NCBI RefSeq assembly: GCF_000821245.2
Contig: NZ_LN611424.1
Coordinates: forward strand, 1,045,456 to 1,109,455
From: Virgibacillus senegalensis
Lineage (GTDB): Bacteria > Bacillota > Bacilli > Bacillales > Amphibacillaceae
Direction of reading: 5' to 3'
DNA: 64,000 nucleotides
Shown in pieces: positions 54,694-64,000 of the stretch; within the stretch, counting starts at the first letter, position 1; every line of letters begins with the position of its first letter. A program made the translations under genes and the position numbers. The notes beneath the pieces are model-generated. The model saw only the letters and a list, made by a program, of their open reading frames with translations, was not told the DNA's origin and searched no databases.

Positions 54694-54739
54694 AAACCGG
54701 ACGAATTCGAAATGATAATCGAATTCGCCCGGTTTTTTG
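54694..54739 (+). terminator. Terminator of the hprK operon
   Basis: AACCGGACGAATTCG and CGAATTCGCCCGG pair with one mismatch around AAATGATAAT, followed by six T. The following 230 bases to 54974 hold no gene. Confidence 0.9.
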
Positions 54740-54974
54740 ATTTTCCACTACAATTTCCTGATCCGACAGTCTCTCCTTCCAACAAAGACTAGGTACGCAG
54801 ACTCCAACTGTGCCCGCGGAAGGTGAAGTACTTTGTCGGAGTGGAATAGTTGCCAATAGTACTTTTCATCCTTCTATGTTGTTTTTCTTTTGATTTCATT
54901 GAAAATACGTTTCAACAGGAAAACCATGTTATTTGTAGAATCCAATTGTAAAAGGAAATGGGAGAGTGGATAGT

Positions 54975-55478
54975 ATGATTGAAGTGAAAAGGGGATTGCC
55001 GGAACACGTGGAGGGTATTGCCAGAGTTTGTATAGAGGGAAGATGGGGCGCAATCCGCCATATTAAAAGTCCGGAAAGTTTAAGAAGGAATGATCAAATA
55101 TTTTACAATCAGGAACGTATCCGTCGAGAATTAGAGGAAACAGATGGATGGGATGGATATTTCGTTGCCCTTGATGAAGGAAATGTTGTCGGAGCTATTG
55201 GTGGAGGAATGACAGGAGAGTACACAAGTGAAGTCTTTGTTTTATATTTGGATCCCAATCGTCGTAGAGAAGGGATAGGTACCAAACTTTTAGACCATTT
55301 AACAACTATTCAGCGCACCAAGGGAGCTAAGGAACAATGGGTATCCGTTTTAAAAGGAAACGATAAAGGGATTCCTTTCTATGAAGCAAGAGGCTTTCAG
55401 TTTGTTCGTGAAAAAAAGGCATATGGAAATGCCGAAGGAGAAAATTATATTTCACTGAGGTATAAACGGCAGATTTAA
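54975..55478 (+). CDS. GNAT-family N-acetyltransferase
   Basis: The 167-residue protein has the acetyl-CoA-binding segment VLYLDPNRRREGIGTKLLDHL, with the R-x2-G-x-G/A core, and an end (GIPFYEARGFQFVREK) typical of GNAT acetyltransferases. The acceptor is unknown. ATG 54975 follows GGAGAG. No operon partner is evident. Confidence 0.88.
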   Translation: MIEVKRGLPEHVEGIARVCIEGRWGAIRHIKSPESLRRNDQIFYNQERIRRELEETDGWDGYFVALDEGNVVGAIGGGMTGEYTSEVFVLYLDPNRRREGIGTKLLDHLTTIQRTKGAKEQWVSVLKGNDKGIPFYEARGFQFVREKKAYGNAEGENYISLRYKRQI

Positions 55479-55739
55479 AAAGGCTGAACATAAACACCAG
55501 AATGGCAGCTGGGGTGCTCTTCTGTTTTCCCCACGAAACAAGCGATATCCATTAAACCGTAAATTAAATGTATTCATTTCATTTTCCTCAGAGGAGAAAC
55601 GCCGTTGTTGTGGAAATAAAAAATAGGTTGAAGTCTACGAAGAAGGATTTATTAAGTGTGTAAAGCTAAATATGTTTTAAAAAGAAAGGATGGTGCTAAT
55701 CAAAACCGGATAAGCGAACGGAAAGGAGGATGAAGTGTA

Positions 55740-56221
55740 TTGAAAGAAACGAACGCCATCACTTTTAAGGGAGTAAGAGAATCAAACGAAAAGAAATTAG
55801 TCGGCTTTCGTGTGGTTTGCGAGGATATGGAAGGCTATAGTCAAGAGATTCCAAAAGAAAATCGATGTCGTTAGCTAGACGTAAACAGGAGATAAAGCAG
55901 TTGGTTAATCCGGTTAAATTAATCGGAGCGTTTAAGGCTGGTGAGACTTCAAAAGAAGATGACGGTTACTGGGTTTGTTACGAAGTACACCACTTTGAAG
56001 AGATACCCGATGGGATGTTTAATCAAGTCGTCCTTGAACAGAAGTATGCCGTTTTACACTTTAGAGGGCATGCTTCCGAAATTTTTCGAGTTTATCATCA
56101 TTTGCACCAGTGGATTGAAGAGAATGGATATAAGAGAGTGCCAGATAAGTGGACATTGGAACTATATTCGAAATGGACAGAAAAGGAAGATCATGTGGAT
56201 TTATGTAATCCGATTTTTTAG
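55740..56221 (+). pseudogene. Frameshifted GyrI-like/AraC-effector-binding protein
   Basis: A first frame from TTG 55740 (AAAGGAGG upstream) reads MKETNAITFKGVRESNEKKLVGFRV..EIPKENRCR and stops at 55872-55874. A second frame from 55865 (MSLARRKQEIKQLVNPVKLI..YEVHHFEEIPDGMFNQVVLEQKYAVLHFRGHASEIFRVYHHLHQWIEENG..LELY) continues the same GyrI-like domain. One frameshift near 55860-55865 separates them. The intact ribosome binding site suggests a recent loss or a sequencing error. An intact relative lies at 56691-57191. Confidence 0.7.
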
Positions 56222-56274
56222 TTGCGGGAGAATATTCCGATGAGAAACAGTTTCTAATCGAGGAGGAAAATAGC

Positions 56275-56646
56275 ATGGTGAAAAGTCCGATTAAAAGCAA
56301 AATCAACTTGGTGTTCATTCCGGTAAGCGATATTGAGAAAGCTAGAGAATGGTATGCCAAGATACTCGGAATTGAAGACGGAGAGTTTCATTTCGACCAT
56401 TTATTCGAAGCAAAAATGAGTGATGGATCTGGCTTGATGCTGGATACCATGCCTGCCTGGAGAGACGAGAACGGGGAACTTCCAACTATTAACATTCCTG
56501 CAATCCAATTTGGTACTGATAATATTCAAGCATCCTATCAATTTATGAAAGACAATGGGGTGAACCTTGTCACGGACATTCAGTACGATCAGTTTTTTGT
56601 TATAAAAGATCCAGATGGCAATATGATGATGGTGTGCAAGGATTAA
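56275..56646 (+). CDS. VOC/glyoxalase-fold protein
   Basis: The 123-residue protein (INLVFIPVSDIEKAREWYAKILGI..FVIKDPDGNMMMVCKD) has one VOC module pair like the protein at 40342 but is only distantly related to it. CGAGGAGGAAAA precedes ATG 56275. It lies between two GyrI-like genes, suggesting a small cluster of small-molecule-binding proteins; the ligand is unknown. Confidence 0.85.
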   Translation: MVKSPIKSKINLVFIPVSDIEKAREWYAKILGIEDGEFHFDHLFEAKMSDGSGLMLDTMPAWRDENGELPTINIPAIQFGTDNIQASYQFMKDNGVNLVTDIQYDQFFVIKDPDGNMMMVCKD

Positions 56647-56690
56647 ATGGGTCGCATTTCATTCATTATTTTTGAAGGTGGGAAAAGAAA

Positions 56691-57191
56691 ATGAAATATG
56701 AAATTGTCACGTTACCCGAATATCGGGCAGTTGGATTAAAATGGCAAGGTACATTCGATGAAATTGTACCTGGGTTAAAAAAGGTGATTCAACAAATGGG
56801 AGAACGTGCGGGTGAGCTGGAAGAAAAGGTGAATCCTCTTGTACAATTAGGCCTCTCCTATCATGTGATTGAAAACGGCTTTATCCATTATGCAGTTTAT
56901 GAGGTGAGTAAGGATCAGGAAATACCTGGTGGAATGGTGGAAATAAAGATACCCGAAATGACCTATGTGAAGACTTCCCATCACAAAGGTGAAGATGTTT
57001 CGGAGACTTATTCAGATTTACATCGATGGTTATTCCAAAGCGACTATAATGCACTAAGAGAAAATGATATGATATACTATGATCCTTATATGCCAATTAA
57101 ACATGAGCATTACCCTGTTGATAGTGATCCTGAGGACCCTCATTTTGATATCTACATTCCGATTGTCAAAAATCATAACACAGGGCGTTGA
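56691..57191 (+). CDS. GyrI-like/AraC-effector-binding domain protein
   Basis: The 166-residue protein MKYEIVTLPEYRAVGLKWQGTFDEIVPGLKKVIQQM..YHVIENGFIHYAVYEVSKDQEIPGGMVEIKIPEMTYVKTSHHKGEDVSETYSDLHRWLFQ has the SHS2/GyrI-like ligand-binding fold without a DNA-binding domain. Relatives bind hydrophobic drugs or act as stand-alone multidrug sensors or hydrolases. It is intact and 166 residues long, close to the expected length. A terminator follows at 57182. Confidence 0.82.
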   Translation: MKYEIVTLPEYRAVGLKWQGTFDEIVPGLKKVIQQMGERAGELEEKVNPLVQLGLSYHVIENGFIHYAVYEVSKDQEIPGGMVEIKIPEMTYVKTSHHKGEDVSETYSDLHRWLFQSDYNALRENDMIYYDPYMPIKHEHYPVDSDPEDPHFDIYIPIVKNHNTGR

Positions 57192-57216
57192 TTGTCAAAG
57201 ATCAACGTCCTGTTTT
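57182..57216 (+). terminator. Terminator after the GyrI-like gene
   Basis: AGGGCGTTGAT and ATCAACGTCCT pair (one G-T) around TGTCAAAG, followed by GTTTT. Confidence 0.8.
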
Positions 57217-57302
57217 GCGGTAAAACCTGTAGATCCTTTAAGCAGGACTCTCTCATTCTGGAAGAAAAGGGTTAGTAGGACTATGGAATGGGAAATAAAG
57301 CA

Positions 57303-57316
57303 AATAAACGCTTACA
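57303..57316 (+). promoter_or_regulatory. cre-like CcpA site before glpK
   Basis: AATAAACGCTTACA matches 12 of 14 positions of TGWAANCGNTNWCA. It lies 24 bases before the glpK ATG, where CcpA binding would block elongation. Catabolite repression of glp genes is known in Bacillus. Confidence 0.6.
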
Positions 57317-57337
57317 AACATAAAATGGGAGGAATAA

Positions 57338-58831
<1,494 letters not shown>

Positions 58832-58837
58832 AATCCT

Positions 58838-58957
58838 TTGCAATGGATTCAGGTCGTGCTATAATGAAAGCAAGTTAATAAGAAACGGCCGGAGAAATGG
58901 AGAGACCGCACAATTCTATGGGGATACCTGTAGAACTTGTTGCGGTCTCTTTTTTTA
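58838..58957 (+). promoter_or_regulatory. glpD promoter and GlpP-type leader terminator
   Basis: TTGCAA (58838-58843), 16 bases, TGC-TATAAT (58857-58865) is a strong sigma-A promoter. About 40 bases on, AGAGACCGCA (58901-58910) and TGCGGTCTCT (58941-58950) form a terminator stem with eight T. In B. subtilis the glpD leader has such a terminator, which the antiterminator GlpP with glycerol 3-phosphate overcomes. Confidence 0.85.
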
Positions 58958-59086
58958 ATGCCCCCTCTGCTAAATAATCCGAAAACTTGTGGATTTCCAA
59001 TTATGGTACATGAACCTGCCCTGTTTCGGGTAAAGAATAGATAAGATTATTTCTCTTAGCCGTGAAGAATAAAGGAGTGTCGGATA

Positions 59087-60748
59087 ATGGCTAGATTTTC
59101 TAATTTGCACAGACAAGAAATTTTCGAGGAATTGACGAAAGAACCGCTTGACTTATTTATAATAGGTGGTGGAATTACTGGGGCCGGAATCGCCCTGGAC
59201 GCAGTCACGAGAGGATTAAAAACAGGTTTGGTTGAAATGCAGGACTTCGCAGCCGGAACATCAAGCCGCTCAACGAAACTGGTGCACGGCGGTCTTCGTT
59301 ATTTAAAACAATTTGAAGTGAAAATGGTTGCTGAAGTCGGGAAGGAACGGGCAATCGTTTATGAGAATGGTCCGCATGTCACGACACCGGAATGGATGAT
59401 GCTTCCTTTCCATAAAGGAGGAACCTTTGGTCCGTTCACTTCGAATATCGGTTTACGGGTTTATGACTTTCTTGCCGGAGTTAAGAGAAGTGAAAGAAGA
59501 ACCATGCTTTCGGCCAATGAAGCGATCGAACGGGAACCGCTTGTGAAAAAAGACGGCCTCCGCGGAGCCGGTTATTATGTTGAATACAAGACTGATGATG
59601 CCCGGCTGACCCTGGAAGTGATGAAAAAAGCGGCAGAGCAAGGTGCGTATGCCGTCAACTATACGAAGGTCACTGATTTTATTTACGACAAAAACGGCAA
59701 AGTGGCTGGTGCCGTCATCGAGGACTTGACCACAGGGGAACAACAGGAAGTATATGCGAAAAAAATCATCAACGCAGCAGGTCCTTGGGTGGATACGCTA
59801 CGGGAAATTGACGGATCCAAAAAAGGGAAAACACTTCAACTTACAAAGGGAGTGCATCTTGTCTTTGACGGAGAAAGATTCCCGCTTACCCAGGCGATTT
59901 ATTTTGATACACCGGATGGCCGGATGGTTTTTGCGATCCCGCGTGAAGGTAAAACATATGTGGGAACAACTGATACTGCCTATGAAGGCGATATTGCGCA
60001 TCCAGTTATGACCGTGGAAGACCGCGATTACATCCTTGAATCAATCAACTATATGTTCCCGGATGTTGGCATCAAAGCAGAGGATGTAGAATCTAGCTGG
60101 GCTGGCTTGCGTCCATTGATCGGAGAAGAAGGCAAGGATCCGGGAGAGATTTCCCGTAAGGACGAAATTTTTGTATCAGATTCGGGGCTGATATCCATGG
60201 CCGGTGGTAAGCTGACTGGTTATCGGAAAATGGCTGTCAGTGCGGTTGATTTGGTCGTCAAGCAACTGAAAGAGGAAGAAGGGGTTCTTTACTCTTCATC
60301 AGAAACACGTAATATGCCGATTTCCGGTGGGGATGTCGGTGGATCAAAAGGTTTTGAGCGCTACAGACAACAAAAAATCACGGAAGGAACGGCACTTGGC
60401 TTAGGCGAAGAGGAAGCAGCTTCCTTAGTCGATACCTATGGTTCCAATGTGGAGAGAGTTTTCTCCATGTACACCGATTTACAAAATGAAGCTGCCGAAA
60501 ATGGCATTGATCCGCTTGTGTTCGCTCAGCTTCGCTATGCTATCGATGAAGAATTGATTTATAAACCGGTCGACTTCTTTGTTCGCCGGACGGGTGCTCT
60601 GTTCTTCCATATCAATTGGGTTCGGGAGCATAAGGACAACGTGATTACGTATCTGGCCAAAATATTTAAGTGGACAGATGAGAAAAAGAATGATTATACG
60701 AACGAATTGGATCAGCTACTAAACGAAGCAGTAAATCCAGTGGCCTAG
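59087..60748 (+). CDS. glpD: Aerobic glycerol-3-phosphate dehydrogenase
   Basis: The 553-residue FAD enzyme begins DLFIIGGGITGAGIALDAVTRG (FAD-binding loop), followed by FAAGTSSRSTKLVHGGLRYLK, the GlpD signature, and ends with the C-terminal cap domain (LRYAIDEELIYKPVDFFVRRTGALFF). It oxidises glycerol 3-phosphate to dihydroxyacetone phosphate and passes electrons to menaquinone at the membrane. AAAGGAGTG precedes ATG 59087. Expression depends on readthrough of the leader terminator. Confidence 0.97.
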   Translation: MARFSNLHRQEIFEELTKEPLDLFIIGGGITGAGIALDAVTRGLKTGLVEMQDFAAGTSSRSTKLVHGGLRYLKQFEVKMVAEVGKERAIVYENGPHVTTPEWMMLPFHKGGTFGPFTSNIGLRVYDFLAGVKRSERRTMLSANEAIEREPLVKKDGLRGAGYYVEYKTDDARLTLEVMKKAAEQGAYAVNYTKVTDFIYDKNGKVAGAVIEDLTTGEQQEVYAKKIINAAGPWVDTLREIDGSKKGKTLQLTKGVHLVFDGERFPLTQAIYFDTPDGRMVFAIPREGKTYVGTTDTAYEGDIAHPVMTVEDRDYILESINYMFPDVGIKAEDVESSWAGLRPLIGEEGKDPGEISRKDEIFVSDSGLISMAGGKLTGYRKMAVSAVDLVVKQLKEEEGVLYSSSETRNMPISGGDVGGSKGFERYRQQKITEGTALGLGEEEAASLVDTYGSNVERVFSMYTDLQNEAAENGIDPLVFAQLRYAIDEELIYKPVDFFVRRTGALFFHINWVREHKDNVITYLAKIFKWTDEKKNDYTNELDQLLNEAVNPVA

Positions 60749-60750
60749 AG

Positions 60751-60788
60751 AAAAAACGAGCTGCCTGTAAAAAGGGCAGCTCGTTTTT
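60751..60788. terminator. Bidirectional terminator after glpD
   Basis: AAAAACGAGCTGCC and GGGCAGCTCGTTTTT are near-perfect complements with A and T flanks, serving glpD and the convergent gene ending at 60795. Confidence 0.9.
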
Positions 60789-60794
60789 CTGTTT

Positions 60795-61541
60795 TTAGCC
60801 GATAAATTCTTTCCATAGCTTTTTGACATGCTTTACTTTTCCGATTTGCCGGGTCAAGTAAATTTTTTTTGGCTTTAAAAAGCCGTCACGAAAATAATAC
60901 TGTTTCTGCTTACGATCCATTAGCCGGAGTACTTCGGTGTCCCATTGCTGGAGCATATACTTTCGGAAAGGGAAATGTTGATATTGCTTTGGCTGATAAA
61001 ATTTTTGAGAATATAAATCCGGATATTGATACAGTTCTCCTTGATATACTAAATCCAGTTCAGGATGATAGCGGAAATCATCCGGGGTGATCAAGGAGCT
61101 AGGCCTGTTAAACAGTCGATGTCCAGCCCTGTTCAATACTTCCGCCACGAATTGGGAACAAAAATAAGAAGCGGGTATTTCAATGGGATAATTAATCGGA
61201 ATGCCTACAAGACCAGCATAATTATACAAGTAACGTTTCGGATTCTTTTCGAAGACAGCGATCAAACGCTCGAGTCTTCGGTATTCTCTTGCAGACAGTT
61301 TTAACCGGTATATAGCGCAGGTCGAGTCAGGATACCAGCTGAACGTTCCTTTGACAAAATCTTCTCTGACAAAACCACCCCAGAATGGATTGAGTGGCTC
61401 CCGCCGTGCAAAGCTGTAAATCCGGCTGAGATCTTTATCCAGCGCGAGAGAAGCGTGATTGTACGGTGCAGAAGTAACCGACTTTAACGCCCAGTTGATC
61501 AACGATCCTGTATTCGTCAGCACAATATAAACCGCTCGCAT
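60795..61541 (-). CDS. Permuted papain-fold (YiiX/NlpC-like) protein
   Basis: The 248-residue protein has APYNHASLALD (conserved His near residue 26) and, further on, ASYFCSQFVAEVLNRAG with a cysteine, the circularly permuted His-then-Cys order of YiiX/NlpC-P60-like enzymes. The N-terminal YIVLTNTGSLINWAL is hydrophobic but not a clear signal peptide. The substrate could be a peptide or lipid amide bond and is unknown. The ATG at 61541 follows GGGGTGG; the frame is open up to 61619 without a site. Confidence 0.75.
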   Translation of the reverse strand: MRAVYIVLTNTGSLINWALKSVTSAPYNHASLALDKDLSRIYSFARREPLNPFWGGFVREDFVKGTFSWYPDSTCAIYRLKLSAREYRRLERLIAVFEKNPKRYLYNYAGLVGIPINYPIEIPASYFCSQFVAEVLNRAGHRLFNRPSSLITPDDFRYHPELDLVYQGELYQYPDLYSQKFYQPKQYQHFPFRKYMLQQWDTEVLRLMDRKQKQYYFRDGFLKPKKIYLTRQIGKVKHVKKLWKEFIG

Positions 61542-61708
61542 AATGCCACCCCATGTCAGAAATTTACTAACTGGTGTCAATATACTATGTTTTCCAATTC
61601 TTGTATAGCTAGTTTCCAAAGAAAGGGCGTATCATCAGAAAAAATACTTCTTGAGACGTAGTGCAACAATGTCGGATATTTCAAAAAGCTGCTGTATAGG
61701 AATATACC

Positions 61709-61945
61709 TTATGACTCGAATTGATCTCTGGCACTTGCAGCAATTAGCAATGCACCGATTATAAACGAAACAATACTCAAAGCGAGCAGTGCATAACCTG
61801 CATTGCCAATTTCATGAGAGGGTGGTGTGTTTGGCCAGAATTGGTTGCTGGCGGAAAGAATCGCCGAAGTTATATATTGAGCCGATAGAAATATCGCTCC
61901 TATTAGAATAAAAAGTATCCCGGAAAACATCTTGTAAGGATTCAT
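61709..61945 (-). CDS. Small two-TM membrane protein, unknown
   Basis: The 78-residue protein has two hydrophobic segments (MFSGILFILIGAIFLSAQYI and AGYALLALSIVSFIIGALLIAA) joined by a proline-containing loop (FWPNTPPSHEIG). AAGAGAGGAC precedes its ATG on the minus strand. I do not recognise a family. It lies between two minus-strand genes without overlap. Confidence 0.7.
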   Translation of the reverse strand: MNPYKMFSGILFILIGAIFLSAQYITSAILSASNQFWPNTPPSHEIGNAGYALLALSIVSFIIGALLIAASARDQFES

Positions 61946-62081
61946 GAAAAGTCCTCTCTTTCAACTAAAATAGATGGAGCGGATCGGCAGGATTCTATTG
62001 AGGGTAAAAGCCCGCAGTTCTGGTGGACTGCTTCTTCCTCCAAAAATACGTTGCCAATCCGCCCCTTAAGGAAGTTCATCT

Positions 62082-62990
62082 TCACGCAAACGGTTTGATC
62101 AATCCATAAACGGCGCGTATCGTCGGCAGTTCTATTTCCGATTCGGCCGCTAATCGTAAAGCGCCGCCGTGTAAATGCTCAACTTCCAGACTGATGCCTT
62201 TCCGTCTGTCCTGGTGCATGGAAGAAGTAGCAGTCTTGTCAAGCCCGTTTAATCGTTGAACTGCTTGATCGACATGCTCCTTGGTCAGGTTGATATTATG
62301 CTGGTTGGCCAGCAGCTTCATTTCTTGCAGCATGGCTTTGGCGATTTCGAAAGTTTCCGGGAAGTTTCTAATTGTTCCGATCGGAAGGTCTGCAGCTGTG
62401 GTGATCCCAGAGAAAGAGGTGATGAACATATATTTTTTCCACATATCGGTCTCGATATCATCACTCCACCTAGCATTAAAATTAGCCTTTTTGGAAGCAG
62501 CATCAATCTGCCGGCAAATGTCATCCTGATCCGGAGTCAAAGGACCGAAAACAAGATCGTGGAATTCACTTGTATGTACGACGCCGCCTTGTTCATCCAG
62601 AGTGGATATAATAAACGACAAACCGCCTAACACGTTGTTTTTTCCGAGTTTCTTCTGCAGAATTTGGATATGCTCGATTCCGTTAAGGACAGGAAGTACC
62701 TTTGCACCTTTATCTGTAAGTACTTGCAATTGCTCCAATGTGCCGTCAAGATGATAACCTTTTACCGCCAATAAGACGAGATCGGCTTCTTGAATTTTTG
62801 TTGCATCTTCCACTAGTTCCGGTTGTTCAATATAATAATCCCCTTGTCGACTTTGTATTTTCAGGCCATGTTTTTTCAGTTGACTTGCTCTTTTCGGTCG
62901 AACCAGGAAGGTGACATCCTCGCCTGCCTCCTTCCATCTCGCCCCGAAGTAAGCCCCTAAGGCACCTGCGCCAACAATTACGATTTTCAT
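62082..62990 (-). CDS. panE: 2-dehydropantoate 2-reductase (ketopantoate reductase)
   Basis: The 302-residue protein begins MKIVIVGAGALGAYFGARWKEAG, the NADPH-binding loop, has VLPVLNGIEHIQIL and a C-terminal helical domain with MHQDRRKGISLEVEHLHGGAL, the substrate-binding signature of ApbA/PanE. It reduces ketopantoate to pantoate for coenzyme A synthesis. Several paralogues occur in Bacillaceae, so the exact substrate is likely but not certain. AGGAGGGAT lies before its ATG. Confidence 0.9.
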   Translation of the reverse strand: MKIVIVGAGALGAYFGARWKEAGEDVTFLVRPKRASQLKKHGLKIQSRQGDYYIEQPELVEDATKIQEADLVLLAVKGYHLDGTLEQLQVLTDKGAKVLPVLNGIEHIQILQKKLGKNNVLGGLSFIISTLDEQGGVVHTSEFHDLVFGPLTPDQDDICRQIDAASKKANFNARWSDDIETDMWKKYMFITSFSGITTAADLPIGTIRNFPETFEIAKAMLQEMKLLANQHNINLTKEHVDQAVQRLNGLDKTATSSMHQDRRKGISLEVEHLHGGALRLAAESEIELPTIRAVYGLIKPFA

Positions 62991-63084
62991 ATGATCCCTC
63001 CTGATAAAATTGCTGCGTTTTCATCGTTCATTTTAGCACAATCCATGGTTTCAATCAGAAAAAACGCTTGATTTTTCTGACAAT

Positions 63085-63110
63085 TGAAACCAAAACGAAA
63101 CAGAATCGTA
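63085..63110 (+). promoter_or_regulatory. Sigma-W (ECF) promoter of the LURP-one gene
   Basis: TGAAAC (63085-63090), exactly 16 bases, CGTA (63107-63110) matches the Bacillus sigma-W consensus in full, 25 bases before the ATG at 63136. Confidence 0.78.
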
Positions 63111-63135
63111 CATTCCTTAAGGGAGGAGGAAAAGG

Positions 63136-63942
63136 ATGACAAATGTATCAGACTTGTTAAGAGAAGATGGAAAACGCCAACTAATAACCGGCATTATTTT
63201 ATTATTTTGCAGTTTATGTACGACCCTATTGTTTTTATTGTATGCCCGTCAATGGGAAACAGGCGTTTTAACTGTTGCCTGTGCCGTCGTAGGAGGTACC
63301 GTTTTTTCCAGAGGAATGCATGATAGGAAGCTGGGGAAGCAAACCAGCTTGATTATGCAAAAAGATAAAAGCATACCTGTAAGTAGAAAAGTAGATCGGG
63401 TAATGGCCATTGAAGGAACGCTTTCATCCCAAACATCGATTATGAGCCTGGATGATAAATTATTTTGTACATTAAAGGAAACAGGGTTTCCAAGCAGCTT
63501 GTTTTTTCATATTGTTCGGTTTTTTATGACCCCCGGCTCCTTTTTACCAAAAAACTTTCAGCTGCTTGATGATCAGGGTAATACCTTGTTTTATTTACAA
63601 AAACGGGGTGGAGTTTCTTGGCGTTCCTACGTATTTAATGAAAATGGCGATTGTGTCGGTTATATTTGCCCGGTAAAAGGGGAGAAAGGCTCTGTGCTGC
63701 AATTTATCGACGAGTCAGGCCAACGTTGGCGGGCAGTGAAAGATTATCGGGATTTTTTCTCGATTACAGATATAGAAGGGAAAACGCTACTGATAATGAA
63801 GCCTGGAGCCATTCCGCTCGAATACGCCGAACGTTTTTCTAAAAGTGATTCCGTGGTAGTGGAATGGAGTGAAACGGAAAATATCCACTATTCCTTGTTC
63901 CTGTTCCTTTTGGCTGTATTGAAAAGCAGGTCAACTGATTGA
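63136..63942 (+). CDS. LURP-one/tubby-like membrane-anchored protein
   Basis: The 268-residue protein has two N-terminal membrane segments (LITGIILLFCSLCTTLLFLLY and GVLTVACAVVGGTVFS) and then a beta-rich domain (FQLLDDQGNTLFYLQKRGG; YVFNENGDCVGYICPV; YRDFFSITDIEGKTLLIMK) like the LURP-one (tubby-related) fold, in which repeated strand pairs form a barrel. Function is unknown. TTAAGGGAGGAGG precedes ATG 63136. A perfect sigma-W-type promoter directly upstream suggests a role in envelope stress. Confidence 0.7.
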   Translation: MTNVSDLLREDGKRQLITGIILLFCSLCTTLLFLLYARQWETGVLTVACAVVGGTVFSRGMHDRKLGKQTSLIMQKDKSIPVSRKVDRVMAIEGTLSSQTSIMSLDDKLFCTLKETGFPSSLFFHIVRFFMTPGSFLPKNFQLLDDQGNTLFYLQKRGGVSWRSYVFNENGDCVGYICPVKGEKGSVLQFIDESGQRWRAVKDYRDFFSITDIEGKTLLIMKPGAIPLEYAERFSKSDSVVVEWSETENIHYSLFLFLLAVLKSRSTD

Positions 63943-64000
63943 GGCCACTGAAAAACTGAAGGTCTTTGAAAAGTGGAATTTAAAAAAAGCGGTCTGTATG
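63943..64000. other. Window end, possible edge of an insertion sequence
   Basis: GGCCACTGAAAAACTGAAGG followed later by GAAAAGTGGAATTTAAAAAA resembles the end region of IS1182-type elements from Bacillaceae. Too little sequence remains to confirm it. Confidence 0.3.

Noticed and set aside
54750..54860. Repeat-like stretch CCGCGGAAGGTGAAGTACTT near 54.8 kb
   Set aside because: Weak self-complementarity (CTCC/GGAG arms) but no second copy or clear element borders in the window.

Overview
The window comes from a low-to-medium G+C Firmicute of the family Bacillaceae. The gene order comFA-comFC-yvyF-flgM-flgN-flgK-flgL-yviE-fliW-csrA-hag ... flaG-fliD-fliS-fliT-hpf-secA-prfB ... yvjA-cccB-ftsE-ftsX ... 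ctpB-minJ ... uvrB-uvrA ... yvlBCD-hprK-lgt-yvoD-ppaX-yvoF is the Bacillus subtilis backbone in almost unbroken order. The genus cannot be fixed from sequence alone; a halotolerant Virgibacillus/Oceanobacillus/Sediminibacillus-type lineage is plausible. All genes are chromosomal and no prophage, CRISPR array, rRNA or tRNA was seen.

Layout. 1-870: end of the competence comF operon. 870-2660: a small accessory patch holding a split DUF4041/T5orf172 (GIY-YIG-like) gene. 2660-8940: late flagellar operon from a perfect sigma-D promoter (flgM) to flagellin (hag), with the FliW-CsrA-flagellin control circuit and a textbook CsrA hairpin in the hag leader. 9000-16600: an insertion between hag and flaG, relative to B. 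subtilis, that looks like a flagellin nonulosonate-glycosylation island: an unknown 202-aa protein, a Maf-type glycosyltransferase, a decayed methyltransferase, divergent neuB-neuC-neuA, and a type-II NADH dehydrogenase-like gene. neuBCA has its own sigma-D promoter. 16600-24700: flaG-fliDST, hpf (overlapping sigma-H and sigma-B promoters), a small CxxC protein, secA, and prfB with its programmed +1 frameshift. 24700-34000: transporter, yvjA, cccB, ftsEX followed by an EnvC-like M23 hydrolase, ctpB, minJ.

34000-46800: SNF2 helicase, a P-loop ATPase, release factor 3 (prfC) behind an attenuator-like leader with a short uORF and an AUG-UAA start-stop, a VOC protein, a FixH/YtkA-type lipoprotein, and SOS-controlled uvrBA. 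46850-47230: a 368-bp internally deleted ISL3-type element with matching terminal repeats and an 8-bp near-perfect target duplication. 47500-54700: yojF-bshB2 (bacillithiol), yvlBCD, and the hprK-lgt-yvoD-ppaX-yvoF operon. 54900-57200: accessory small-molecule proteins, one of them frameshifted. 57300-60800: glpK and glpD with a cre-like site and a GlpP-type leader terminator. 60800-64000: a permuted papain-fold protein, a small membrane protein, panE, and a LURP-one protein behind a perfect sigma-W-type promoter. Dispersed REP-like palindromes (GGGGACAGTCCCC type) occur at about 2.5, 26.0 and 32.6 kb.

Functional links: flagellum assembly and its sigma-D/FlgM and CsrA/FliW controls form one block into which flagellin glycosylation has been wired; FtsEX with its adjacent hydrolase, MinJ and CtpB form a division/cell-wall block; uvrBA, hprK and glpKD are housekeeping repair and carbon control.
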